From: Bradyrhizobium sp. CB2312
Lineage (GTDB): Bacteria > Pseudomonadota > Alphaproteobacteria > Rhizobiales > Xanthobacteraceae
Direction: 5' to 3'
NCBI RefSeq assembly: GCF_029714425.1
Contig: NZ_CP121668.1
Coordinates: 4,299,501 to 4,363,500 of the forward strand
DNA length: 64,000 nt
Position 1 is the first letter of the stretch. Every line of letters starts with the position of its first letter. The notes beneath the pieces are model-generated. The model saw only the letters and a list, made by a program, of their open reading frames with translations, had not been told where the DNA came from and did no database searches. The position numbers and the translations under genes were made by a program. Positions 32,814 to 43,065 of this stretch are shown here, piece by piece.

Positions 32814-35291
32814 TCACCTTGCCACCGACAGCTTCTCGGTGATCGCCTTGCGCAGGATGCGCGAGAGCGACTCCACCGAATACGGCTTCTGGATCAGCTC
32901 GAAACCGCGATGGGCGTTCTCGGCGAGCACGTTGCTGTAGCCGCTGGTCAGCACCACCGGCAGGCCCGGGTAGCGCTCGCGGATCACGCCGGCGAGCTCG
33001 ACGCCGTTCATGCCGGGCATGATGACGTCGGAGAAGACGAGGTCGACGGCAAATTCGTTCTCGCCGAGAATCGCCAGCGCGGCATTGGCGTTGGCGACGC
33101 GGCGGACGACATAGCCCAGGTCTTCCAAAAGCTCGGTCGAGAACTGGCCGACATCGTCATTGTCCTCGACCACGAGCACGCGGTAGCCGCGCCCAGTGGT
33201 TGCGGCCTCGCTGGTCAGCGCTGCGGCTTCCTTCTCGGCGGTGGGACTTTGCGCCTGCGGCAGGTAAATGGTGAACCTCGCGCCCTTGCCCTGCGTGCTC
33301 GTCACCGCGATGTCGCCCTCGGACTGCTTTGCGAAGCCGAACGCCTGGCTGAGGCCGAGCCCAGTGCCCTTGCCGACCTCCTTGGTGGTGAAGAACGGCT
33401 CGAAGATGGCCTCGATGTTTTCGGGCGCGATGCCGCAGCCGGTGTCGGTCACCGAGATCGCCACATAGTCGCCGCTCCGCGCCGATTGCGCGCGAAGGCC
33501 GGGAATCCCGGAGACCTTGCGCACCGCGATGGTGAGGCGGCCTTCGCCGTCCATGGCGTCGCGGGCGTTGATGGCGAGGTTGATCAGCGCGGTCTCGAAC
33601 TGCGCGATGTCGGCCACCGTAAAGCAGTCGGTATGGTTGATCTCGACGACGATCTCGATGCGGCCGCCGACCAGCGGCCGGATCAGCTGCGCCACACCCT
33701 CGACCTGGCTGCCGACGTTGAAGATCTGCGGCTTGAGCGGCTGCCTTCGCGCAAAGGCCAGGAGCTGCGCGGTCAGCTTGGAAGCGCGCTCGACGGTGTC
33801 GGAGATGGCGTCGACATAGCGACGGCGGCGCTCCTCCGGAAGCTCGCGCCGGCGCAGGAAGTCGGTCGCCGAGCGGATGATGGTGAGGAGATTGTTGAAG
33901 TCATGCGCGACGCCGCCGGTGAGCTGGCCGATCGCCTCCATCTTCTGCGACTGCCGCAGCGCTTCCTCGCCGCGGCGGCGCTCGGTGATGTCGACGGCCT
34001 CGGGTACCGCGCCGGTGATGTTGCCGTGGCGGTCGAGCACGGGACGCATGCTGAACTCGAAATCGCGCTCGCCGATCGGCAGGCGCAGACGCATCTCCAG
34101 CCGTACCGCTTCGCCCTTCAGCACGGTGTCGAAGGCTTCGCGCACGGCGGCGCTCATGCCATGTGTGTCGGTGAACCAGGGTGTCTCCCAGAACGGCTTG
34201 CCGATCACATCCGCAGAGCTCGCCTTGATGCCGTCAAGTGCGGTGTTGTTGGCGTAGAGCAACTCTCCTCTGAGATTGACCAGGCCCTGATATTGGTTGC
34301 TGGTCTCCAGGATCGCGCGCAGCCGCGCCTCGTTGGACTCGAGCTCGGCGGTGCGCTCGACGATGCGCTCTTCCAGCGTCTCGTTGAGCCGGCGCAGCTC
34401 GATCTCAGCCTGCTTGGCGACGGTGACGTCGTGGGCGACGCCGATGAAGCCGATATGCTTGCCGGTCGGATCCCAGCGCGGCTGCGATTCCGAACGCAGC
34501 CAGCGCCATTCGCCGCTGGCATTCTTGTAGCGCGCCTCCAGCACGAATGGTTTTAGCGAGGCCTCACCCTGGACGGATTGCTGGAGCACATGCGGCAGGT
34601 CGTCGGGATGCAGCACCTTGCGCCAGTCGAACGCGATGGCCTGGTCGTAGGGCAGGCCGACGAAATCGACATAGGCCTGGTTGGCGAAGGATCGCGTGCG
34701 GTCGAGCTTGGTCACCCAGATCGGCACCGGAGCACTGTCGGCGATCAGCCGGAAGCGTTCCTCGCTCTCGCGCAGCGTCTCGCGCGCGAGCGCCTGGTCG
34801 GTGATGTCGATATGGGCGCCGACAAGGCGGATGGCGCGACCGTCGCGGTCGCGTTCGATCTTGGCGACGACGCGGATCCAGCGGGTCTCGCCGTCGCTGG
34901 GGCGGATGATGCGGTACTCGGCCGTATAGTCCTCGCTGGTCCCGGCCAGCGCCTCGAAGAAATGCTTGACGGCCGCATCGCGGTCCTCGGGATGGATGCG
35001 ATTGACCCAATCCTCGTGCGTCTCGTCGGCGGCCTCGGGAGGCAGGCCGTGGATCATCAGATATTCGGGCGAACGGCGGTTCCGAAAGCCTTCGCGGAAG
35101 TCGACCTCGAGGCCTCCGACCTTGCCGATGCGTTGGATGCGCGCCAGCTCCGCCTCGCGCTCCTGGAGCGCACGATAGGCTTCATCGCGCTCGCGCGCGA
35201 TGTCTTCGAGGTGCTGGCGCAACCTTTCGGCAGCAAGGGTCTCGGGCGTATTGTCGTTCAAGGTGTCGGCCGTTGTGATGCAAGAGCGCAC
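32814..35291 (-). CDS. Soluble hybrid histidine kinase with three PAS domains and a receiver
   Basis: An 825-residue protein. A coiled-coil start is followed by PAS1 (about 55-165), PAS2 (about 175-295), a coiled coil (RRLNETLEERIVERTAELESNEARL) and PAS3 (about 325-440). HisKA has its phosphoacceptor in GGVAHDFNNLLTII, the HATPase has NLAINARDAMDGEG and GTGLGLSQAFGFAKQ, and a C-terminal receiver has its phospho-acceptor in LVFSDVIMPGMNG and K in IQKPYS. There is no membrane segment, so it senses a cytoplasmic signal. Its partner is not in the window. Confidence 0.93.
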   Translation of the reverse strand: MRSCITTADTLNDNTPETLAAERLRQHLEDIARERDEAYRALQEREAELARIQRIGKVGGLEVDFREGFRNRRSPEYLMIHGLPPEAADETHEDWVNRIHPEDRDAAVKHFFEALAGTSEDYTAEYRIIRPSDGETRWIRVVAKIERDRDGRAIRLVGAHIDITDQALARETLRESEERFRLIADSAPVPIWVTKLDRTRSFANQAYVDFVGLPYDQAIAFDWRKVLHPDDLPHVLQQSVQGEASLKPFVLEARYKNASGEWRWLRSESQPRWDPTGKHIGFIGVAHDVTVAKQAEIELRRLNETLEERIVERTAELESNEARLRAILETSNQYQGLVNLRGELLYANNTALDGIKASSADVIGKPFWETPWFTDTHGMSAAVREAFDTVLKGEAVRLEMRLRLPIGERDFEFSMRPVLDRHGNITGAVPEAVDITERRRGEEALRQSQKMEAIGQLTGGVAHDFNNLLTIIRSATDFLRRRELPEERRRRYVDAISDTVERASKLTAQLLAFARRQPLKPQIFNVGSQVEGVAQLIRPLVGGRIEIVVEINHTDCFTVADIAQFETALINLAINARDAMDGEGRLTIAVRKVSGIPGLRAQSARSGDYVAISVTDTGCGIAPENIEAIFEPFFTTKEVGKGTGLGLSQAFGFAKQSEGDIAVTSTQGKGARFTIYLPQAQSPTAEKEAAALTSEAATTGRGYRVLVVEDNDDVGQFSTELLEDLGYVVRRVANANAALAILGENEFAVDLVFSDVIMPGMNGVELAGVIRERYPGLPVVLTSGYSNVLAENAHRGFELIQKPYSVESLSRILRKAITEKLSVAR

Positions 35292-35505
35292 GTGCCGGGC
35301 CGATATTCACACAGACAAAGCGTGATAGCCATTGCTCAAGAAGGAATAAGTCGGAAAGGCGTGATCAAATGGATGGCGGTGGCTATGAACCAAACGCCGG
35401 CGCTGGCAATTTGTTCCGAGGACTGGAACGATCGGCCCGCCGAGGCGTCTTTGCGGGGCGCCACGACTCTCATTCATAAAACTCCCTTTCCCAAGAGGCT
35501 AAATC

Positions 35506-36576
35506 TTGAAGCTCTTTGTCTGCCAGGACTGCGGCAACGTCCTCTATTTCGAGAACCGCGCCTGCGAACGCTGCGGCCACCGGGTCGCCTTTCTGCCGGA
35601 GAAGGAGACGATGTCGGCGATCGAGCCGGACGGAGACGGCTGGAAGATACTGGCCGACAAGGGCGAAAGCCGCATGCTCTGCAGCAATGCCGCGTACGAC
35701 GCCTGCAACTGGCTGACGGATGCGGGCGATACCACCGGCTTCTGCCGCGCCTGCCGCCACAACGGCATCGTGCCTGACCTCTCCGATCCGGCGCAGCTTG
35801 CCGGGTGGCGCGAGCTGGAAATCGCAAAACACCGGCTGTTCTATTCCTTGATCCGCTGGAAGCTGCCGCTTCAGACCCGCCAGGAAAACCCCGAGCACGG
35901 GTTGATCTTCAACTTCCTCGCCGACGATCCGAACAGCGGCACGAGGATCATGACCGGTCATGACAATGGCCTGATCACGATCGCGCTGACCGAGGCCGAC
36001 GATATCGAGCGTGAGCGGCGGCGGCTGGAGATGGGTGAGCCCTACCGCACGCTGCTCGGGCACTTCCGCCACGAAGTCGGACACTATTTCTGGGACGTGC
36101 TGGTGCGCGACGGCGGCAAGCTCGAGGAATACCGCGCGGTGTTCGGCAACGATTCCGCCGATTACGGTGAGGCGCTGCAGCGCCACTATGCCGAAGGCGC
36201 GCCGGCGGACTGGCAGCAGAACTACGTCTCGGCCTATGCCACCACGCATCCGTGGGAAGACTTTGCGGAGACCTGGGCGCACTATCTCCATATCGTCGAC
36301 ACCCTGGAGATGGCCGCCGAGTTCGGCATGGAGGTGCGCCCCAAGGTCGACCGCGACGGGGAGTTGACGGCGCGCATCCGCTTCAACCCCTATGAGGCCA
36401 GGGATGTCGAGGCGCTTGTCAATGCATGGCTGCCCTTCACCTTCGCCATGAACAGCGTCAACCGCGCCATGGGTCTGCGCGACCTCTATCCGTTCATCCT
36501 GTCGCCCGCCGTGGTCGCCAAACTGGGCTTCGTTCAGAGCCTCGTCCGGGGCGTAGTGAAGGCCAGCAAGCCGTAG
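35506..36576 (+). CDS. Putative zinc-binding metallopeptidase (DUF2248/COG4307 type)
   Basis: A 356-residue protein. The N-terminus holds a zinc ribbon (C6-x-x-C9 and C20-x-x-C23), with more Cys pairs at about 58-83 (FCRACRH). The catalytic-type H189-E-x-x-H193 motif sits in FRHEVGHYFW, and a possible third ligand in WEDFAETWAHYLH. Start is TTG 35506, supported by AGAGG 8 bases upstream and because the ribbon begins directly after it. Families of this type are called zinc metallopeptidases without proven substrates. It is followed by a terminator. Confidence 0.85.
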   Translation: MKLFVCQDCGNVLYFENRACERCGHRVAFLPEKETMSAIEPDGDGWKILADKGESRMLCSNAAYDACNWLTDAGDTTGFCRACRHNGIVPDLSDPAQLAGWRELEIAKHRLFYSLIRWKLPLQTRQENPEHGLIFNFLADDPNSGTRIMTGHDNGLITIALTEADDIERERRRLEMGEPYRTLLGHFRHEVGHYFWDVLVRDGGKLEEYRAVFGNDSADYGEALQRHYAEGAPADWQQNYVSAYATTHPWEDFAETWAHYLHIVDTLEMAAEFGMEVRPKVDRDGELTARIRFNPYEARDVEALVNAWLPFTFAMNSVNRAMGLRDLYPFILSPAVVAKLGFVQSLVRGVVKASKP

Positions 36577-36627
36577 GCAGCCCCAGCGGGCGCCAGACCC
36601 GTTTCGGTCTTGTGCTGGTACGCCAGA

Positions 36628-36665
36628 GGGGCCGGATTTAGACCGTTGCCTCCGGCCCATTTTAA
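36628..36665 (+). terminator. Intrinsic terminator after the metallopeptidase gene
   Basis: GGGCCGGA and TCCGGCCC form a perfect 8-base stem with a 14-base loop, followed by ATTTTA. It begins about 52 bases after the stop. Confidence 0.65.
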
Positions 36666-36749
36666 TGTACCACGGGAGCGACACGGCCCGTCCCATCGGC
36701 CCCAACGGCCAGGGAAGGGTCCCGCCCAAGGTCGAGACTCAAGAAAAGC

Positions 36750-38765
<2,016 letters not shown>

Positions 38766-38796
38766 GCGTGAATGGGCCCGGTGGGGCCACAAACGC

Positions 38797-38883
38797 CGTC
38801 ATTGCGAGGAGCGTAGCGACGAAGCAATCCAGACTGCCTCCGCGGATGCATTTCTGGATTGCTTCGCTTCGCTCGCAGTGACG
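38797..38883. repeat. Palindromic intergenic repeat (CGTCATTGCGAG type)
   Basis: The outer arms CGTCATTGCGAG and CTCGCAGTGACG and inner arms GAAGCAATCCAGA and TCTGGATTGCTTC are inverted repeats. This element is widespread between genes of Bradyrhizobiaceae. It separates pccA from the lyase gene. Confidence 0.85.
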
Positions 38884-38924
38884 GAGTATGTTGCGGCTGC
38901 GTCGCAATGATTTAGAGGGCACCC

Positions 38925-39791
38925 ATGGCCTTTCGTTCCCGCCGCGAGAAACTGCGTTCGATCCTGTCGGGCTCGGCGTGCATCCATCCAGGCTCGGTCT
39001 ATGACGCGATCTCGATCCGCATCGCCGAGGATCTCGGCTTTCCCCTCGGCATGTTCGGTGGTTCGGTTGCATCGCTTGCGGTGCTCGGCGACCCCGATGT
39101 CACGCTGATCACGCTCACCGAGCTTGCCGAGCAGATGCGGCGGATGTCGCGCGCCGCGGCGCTCCCCGTGCTCGTCGATGCCGATCACGGCTATGGCAAT
39201 GCGCTCAACGTCCGCCGCACGGTGCAGGAGCTGGAGACCGCGGGCGCCGCCGGCCTCACTATCGAGGACACGCTGCTGCCGGCCGCCTTTGGCGAGACGA
39301 AGACGCAGCTGATTTCACTGGAGGAGGGCGTGGGCAAGATGAAGGCCGCTCTGGACGGCCGCAGCGATGCCTCGCTGGTGATCATGGGCCGCACCGGAGC
39401 TGTCTCGATCAGCTCGCTCGACGATGCGATCCGCCGCGCGCAGGCCTATGAGGCCGCCGGTGTCGATGCGCTGTTCTTTACCGGCATCAAGTCGCGCGCC
39501 GAGCTGGAGGCGATTGCGGCTGCGACGCATCTGCCGCTCGTGCTCGGCGGCGCGCCCGAGGACTTGAACGCGCTCGATTATCTTGCCGGCCAGCGCGTGC
39601 GCATCGCGCTCCAGGGGCATGCGCCGATCGCGGCGGCGACGCAGGCCGTCTACGAGACGCAGAAGGCGCTGCGCGAGGGCACGGTACCGAAGGCGCTCAA
39701 GGGGTTGCCGTCAGCAGAGCTGACCAATCGCGTCATGCGCGATGCCGAGGTAAAAGCGCGTAGCGCCGATCTTCTCGGGCTGAAAAAATGA
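38925..39791 (+). CDS. Isocitrate lyase/PEP mutase-superfamily lyase (oxaloacetate decarboxylase-like)
   Basis: A 288-residue TIM-barrel enzyme. The opening (about 21-40, [19 protein letters not shown]), the metal/substrate region [36 protein letters not shown] and [32 protein letters not shown] are typical of the PEP mutase/isocitrate lyase superfamily. It lacks the KKCGHL motif of true isocitrate lyases and is closest in wording to the oxaloacetate decarboxylase group. A 2-oxo-dicarboxylate lyase role is likely. Its stop overlaps the acylphosphatase start by 4 bases. Confidence 0.85.
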   Translation: MAFRSRREKLRSILSGSACIHPGSVYDAISIRIAEDLGFPLGMFGGSVASLAVLGDPDVTLITLTELAEQMRRMSRAAALPVLVDADHGYGNALNVRRTVQELETAGAAGLTIEDTLLPAAFGETKTQLISLEEGVGKMKAALDGRSDASLVIMGRTGAVSISSLDDAIRRAQAYEAAGVDALFFTGIKSRAELEAIAAATHLPLVLGGAPEDLNALDYLAGQRVRIALQGHAPIAAATQAVYETQKALREGTVPKALKGLPSAELTNRVMRDAEVKARSADLLGLKK

Positions 39792-40087
39792 GCCGGGCGA
39801 TCCTCCAGGTCATGATCCGCGGGCGCGTGCAGGGCGTCGGCTATCGCGCCTGGGTCGAGTACCAGGCCACCGCCAGCGGCCTCGAAGGCTGGGTCCGTAA
39901 TCGCCGCGACGGCAGCGTGGAAGCGCTGTTCGCGGGAGCGCCGACGCACGTCGCCGACATGGTCGCGCTATGCCGGCACGGACCACCGTCGGCGCGTGTG
40001 GACAGCGTGACGAGTGAGACCGCGAGTGCCGACGAGCTGAACTTGCGCGGGGTAGGGGAAAAGTTCTCGGTGTTGCCGACGGCGTAG
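39788..40087 (+). CDS. Acylphosphatase
   Basis: A 99-residue protein with the family motif [17 protein letters not shown], catalytic R20 and N38 in [17 protein letters not shown]. It hydrolyses carboxyl-phosphate bonds such as acetyl phosphate. Translationally coupled (ATGA) to the upstream lyase gene. Confidence 0.93.
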   Translation: MSRAILQVMIRGRVQGVGYRAWVEYQATASGLEGWVRNRRDGSVEALFAGAPTHVADMVALCRHGPPSARVDSVTSETASADELNLRGVGEKFSVLPTA

Positions 40088-40124
40088 GTGCGTTCTCTCG
40101 CCCCGCGGGCGGTGCGCTCCCTCG

Positions 40125-40140
40125 CCCCGTTCTTACGGGG
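40125..40140. terminator. Small hairpin between convergent acylphosphatase and kinase genes
   Basis: CCCCGT-TCTT-ACGGGG, flanked by CTCG/AGAG. It is 13 bases from the end of the convergent kinase gene. The stem is short and lacks a T-run, so terminator function is tentative. Confidence 0.4.
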
Positions 40141-40152
40141 AGAGGTGAAGAG

Positions 40153-41673
40153 CTACCTCGGCAGCTTCGAAATCGCCTCGCTCAGCTCGTGGATCTCGTA
40201 CGGCTTGCGCAGGATCGGGAAATCGCCGCGCACACCGGCGGCGACGTCGCTATAGCCGGTGGCGAGCAGAATCGGCAGGCCGGGGCGGATCTGGCGCAGA
40301 TGATGGGCGAGACTGAGCCCGTCCATCTTGCCGGGCATCACGATGTCAGAGAACACGAAATCGACGCCGTTCTGCTCGATCTCGCGCAATGCGGCTTCGG
40401 CATCGGGGACCCGCCGTACCTGGTAGCCGAGCTGCTCCAGAAGGCCGATGCTGACGAGCGCGACGTCCGGATTGTCCTCGACCAGCAACACGGTTCCGCT
40501 GCCGCGGAACGGCGCAGGTCCCGTCGTCTCGCGCGCTGGCGCCCTTTCCCCGCGCGGCAGGAGGATGGTGAAGGTCGTACCCTTGCTGAGCTCGCTTGCG
40601 ACCTTCACCGTGCCGCCGGCCTGGTGGGCAAAGCCGTGCACCTGGGACAGGCCGAGGCCGGTGCCCTTGCCGATCGGCTTGGTCGTGAAGAACGGCTCGA
40701 AAATCTTGTCGAGGACGTCCGAGGGAATGCCGAGCCCGGTGTCGGCGATGTCGATCGCGACGAATTCGCCGGTGAGGGACGCCTCGTCCAGCACGACATT
40801 GCGCGCACTGATCGTCACCGTGCCGCCGTCGGGCATCGCGTCGCGGGCATTGATGACGAGATTGAGCAGCGCGGTCTCGAGTTCCGAGACGTCGGCCTTG
40901 ATCGGCCAGATGTCGCGGCTGACTTCGTAGGTCAGACGCACGGAGCTGCCGACGCCGGCATCGAGGACCTCGCGGATCGCGGCGATGCGGTCGGCGAAAT
41001 CGATCGCCTGCGGATTGACACTCTGCCGCCGCGCGAAGGTGAGGAGCTGGTTGGTCAGCGCCGCACCACGCTTGGTCGCGGTCTCGATGGCCGAGATCGC
41101 GCGCTTGAGCTTGGCCTCGTTATCGGCCCCCCGCTTCAGCACGTGGAGGCTGCCGCTGATGATCATCAGGAGGTTGTTGAAGTCGTGGGCGACGCCGCCG
41201 GTGAGCTGGCCGAGCGCATCGAATTTCTGGGACTCGGCGAGCTGCTTCTGCATTGCCTCGAGCTTGAGCTGCGTGTTGCGGCGCTCGGTGATGTCGCGGG
41301 TGATCTTGGCAAAGCCGACCAGCTCGCCACCCTCGTAGATCGGATCGATCACGACGCTGGCCCAGAAGAACGTGCCGTTTTTGCGGACGCGCCAGCCTTC
41401 CTCCTCGTAACGGCCCTTTTCCCTGGCGATGCCGAGCGCTCGGGCGGGCTTGCCGTTGGCCCGGTCGGCCTCGGTGTAGAAGCGGGAAAAGTGCTGGCCC
41501 AGGATCTCAGCGGGCGAATAGCCCTTGATGCGCTCGCCGCCGATGTTCCAGCTGGTGATGATCCCATTGGGGTCCAGCATATACAGGGCGTAGTCCGCGA
41601 CTCCTTCAACCAACAGCCGGAAACTGCGCTCGCTCTCGAACAAGTCTCTCTGCTGACTGAGTTTTTTGACCAT
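40153..41673 (-). CDS. Soluble hybrid histidine kinase with PAS and receiver domains
   Basis: A 506-residue protein. PAS covers about 15-130 (RLLVEGVADYALYMLDPNGIITSWN, RFYTEADRANGKP), HisKA has GGVAHDFNNLLMIISGS, the HATPase has NLVINARDAMPDGG and GTGLGLSQVHGFAHQAGG, and the receiver has its phospho-acceptor in FVFSDIVMPGKMDG and K in LRKPYE. The architecture is a one-PAS version of the kinase at 32814-35291, with near-identical wording in the HisKA and HATPase blocks. Start 41673 is used; 41700 is also in frame. Confidence 0.92.
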   Translation of the reverse strand: MVKKLSQQRDLFESERSFRLLVEGVADYALYMLDPNGIITSWNIGGERIKGYSPAEILGQHFSRFYTEADRANGKPARALGIAREKGRYEEEGWRVRKNGTFFWASVVIDPIYEGGELVGFAKITRDITERRNTQLKLEAMQKQLAESQKFDALGQLTGGVAHDFNNLLMIISGSLHVLKRGADNEAKLKRAISAIETATKRGAALTNQLLTFARRQSVNPQAIDFADRIAAIREVLDAGVGSSVRLTYEVSRDIWPIKADVSELETALLNLVINARDAMPDGGTVTISARNVVLDEASLTGEFVAIDIADTGLGIPSDVLDKIFEPFFTTKPIGKGTGLGLSQVHGFAHQAGGTVKVASELSKGTTFTILLPRGERAPARETTGPAPFRGSGTVLLVEDNPDVALVSIGLLEQLGYQVRRVPDAEAALREIEQNGVDFVFSDIVMPGKMDGLSLAHHLRQIRPGLPILLATGYSDVAAGVRGDFPILRKPYEIHELSEAISKLPR

Positions 41674-41790
41674 TCCGGGACCCTGCCTGAACCGGGGCAA
41701 ACGCTACAGGCTGCGAATTGTTCCCGCGCCTGGACCATTTTTAGGCAAATCTCGCGGTGCGTATGCAGGGATATCAGCGCGCCGCCGCAC

Positions 41791-41837
41791 TTGACAATCA
41801 ATCGCGTCCATCAGATATTTCTGTCATGACAGAAATA
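41791..41837 (+). promoter_or_regulatory. Leaderless promoter with operator palindrome over the MarR/GbsR start codon
   Basis: TTGACA (41791-41796), a 17-base spacer and GATATT (41814-41819) form a good sigma70-type promoter. Transcription should begin 6-7 bases later, at the ATG at 41826. TATTTCTGTCA-TGACAGAAATA (41816-41837) is a perfect 22-base palindrome covering the -10 edge and the start codon. There is no Shine-Dalgarno sequence. This points to a leaderless, autoregulated message. Confidence 0.75.
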
Positions 41838-42383
41838 ACCGGAAAGAAGAAACTCCCTGCCGCCGTCGAGCGCTTCATCCTGCATTGGGGCGACATGGGG
41901 GACGGGTGGGGCGTCAATCGCTCGGTCAGCCAGATCCACGGGCTGCTCTATCTGGCCGAGGCGCCGATGACGGCCGAGGACATCGCCGACACGCTCGGCA
42001 TGGCGCGGTCCAATGTCTCCAACTCGCTCAAGGAGCTGCTCGCCTGGAACCTGATCCGGCGGGTGCCGATCCTCGGCGACCGCCGCGACCATTACGAGGC
42101 CGAGACCGACATCTGGGAGGTCGCCGCCCGCATCGCGGCGCGACGCAAGGAGCGGGAGATCGATCCGGCCATCGTCGCGCTCAGGGCCTGCGTATCCGAT
42201 GCGACGGATGATCCGACCATCAGTCCGGTCGCGAGCAAACGGCTGAAGGAGATGCTCGCCTTCACCGAGCTCGCCGATCACTGGTTCATGCAGATGCTGA
42301 AGGTGCCGCGGCCGCGGCTGGTCGCCTTGATGCGGCTTGGCGAGAAGATCGCCAACCTGCTGCCGCTGGGCAAGGCCAAATAG
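41826..42383 (+). CDS. GbsR/MarR-family transcriptional regulator
   Basis: A 185-residue regulator. The N-terminal ERFILHWGDMGDGWGVNRSVSQIHGLLYLAEAPMTAEDIADTLGMARSNVSNSLKELLAWNLIRRV is the winged helix of the GbsR branch, and PILGDRRDHYEAETDIWEVAARIAARRKEREIDP is the wing and start of the dimerisation part. The C-terminal helices have no recognised ligand site. The start at ATG 41826 is set by the promoter geometry. It is first in an operon with the DUF4166 and membrane-epimerase genes, probably its regulatory targets. Confidence 0.92.
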   Translation: MTEITGKKKLPAAVERFILHWGDMGDGWGVNRSVSQIHGLLYLAEAPMTAEDIADTLGMARSNVSNSLKELLAWNLIRRVPILGDRRDHYEAETDIWEVAARIAARRKEREIDPAIVALRACVSDATDDPTISPVASKRLKEMLAFTELADHWFMQMLKVPRPRLVALMRLGEKIANLLPLGKAK

Positions 42384-42399
42384 GGGTGAGGAGGTTGCG

Positions 42400-43065
42400 A
42401 TGACGTCGGCGAGATTATCAGGCTCCAACGTACCAACCTCCACTCACACCAAACTGCTCGACGATCGCCGCTTCCGCACGCTGCTGTCGGACGAGGATTG
42501 GGGCCGCCTGCCGCTCGCGACCTGGCGGCGCTTCTCCAAGCGCGTCGCTGACGGCGACAGCGTGGTCTATGTCGGCGTCGTCGACGAGATCGCCTTCAGC
42601 GACATCGGCTGGTGGTTCGCACAAGTCGCGCGTCTGATCGGCGGGCCGCTGCCCACGGGGCGCGACATCGGCGTGCCCATGATCGTCACGGTTACCGAGG
42701 ACGGCGCGACCGGCGGTCAGACCTGGACGCGCATTTGCGCGCGCAAGTGCGGCTTTCCGCAGGTGATCCATTCGGCAAAACGCTTCGCCGGCCCGACCGG
42801 GCTCGAGGAGTATGTCGGCTTCGGCGTCTCGATGGCGCTCCGCATCGCGGTCGAGGGACAGGCGCTGACGTTCCGCAGCGCTGGTTACGGGTTGCAGCTT
42901 GGGCGTCTGTGGATCCCGCTGCCGCGATGGCTCACGCCGGGCGATCTCACCGTGACGCACAGCGATCTCGGCGAGGGCGCGTTCCGCTTCACCCTCGATG
43001 TCATTCATCCGCGTTACGGCGCGCTGATCCACCAGTCCGCCGTGTTCAGGGAGGCCGTATCATGA
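42400..43065 (+). CDS. DUF4166-domain protein
   Basis: A 221-residue protein. The N-terminal half contains a compact region (LLDDRRFRTLLSDEDWGRLPLATWRRFSKRVADGDSVVY) and then the DUF4166 part (GRDIGVPMIVTVTEDGATGGQTWTRICARK...VIHSAKRFAGPTGLEEYVGFGVSMALRIAVEGQALTFRSAGYGLQLGRLWIPLPRW). GAGGAGG is 5-6 bases upstream. DUF4166 is often found with, or fused to, SDR/epimerase or saccharopine-dehydrogenase-like proteins, as here. Function is unknown; a link to membrane lipids is a guess. Confidence 0.88.
   Translation: MTSARLSGSNVPTSTHTKLLDDRRFRTLLSDEDWGRLPLATWRRFSKRVADGDSVVYVGVVDEIAFSDIGWWFAQVARLIGGPLPTGRDIGVPMIVTVTEDGATGGQTWTRICARKCGFPQVIHSAKRFAGPTGLEEYVGFGVSMALRIAVEGQALTFRSAGYGLQLGRLWIPLPRWLTPGDLTVTHSDLGEGAFRFTLDVIHPRYGALIHQSAVFREAVS

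Noticed and set aside
32799..34556. Plus-strand frame of 585 codons
   Set aside because: Antisense of the hybrid histidine kinase, which has full domain evidence.
35369..35479. 36-codon frame before the metallopeptidase gene
   Set aside because: Weak ribosome binding site, low-complexity Gly/Arg content and no conservation evidence.
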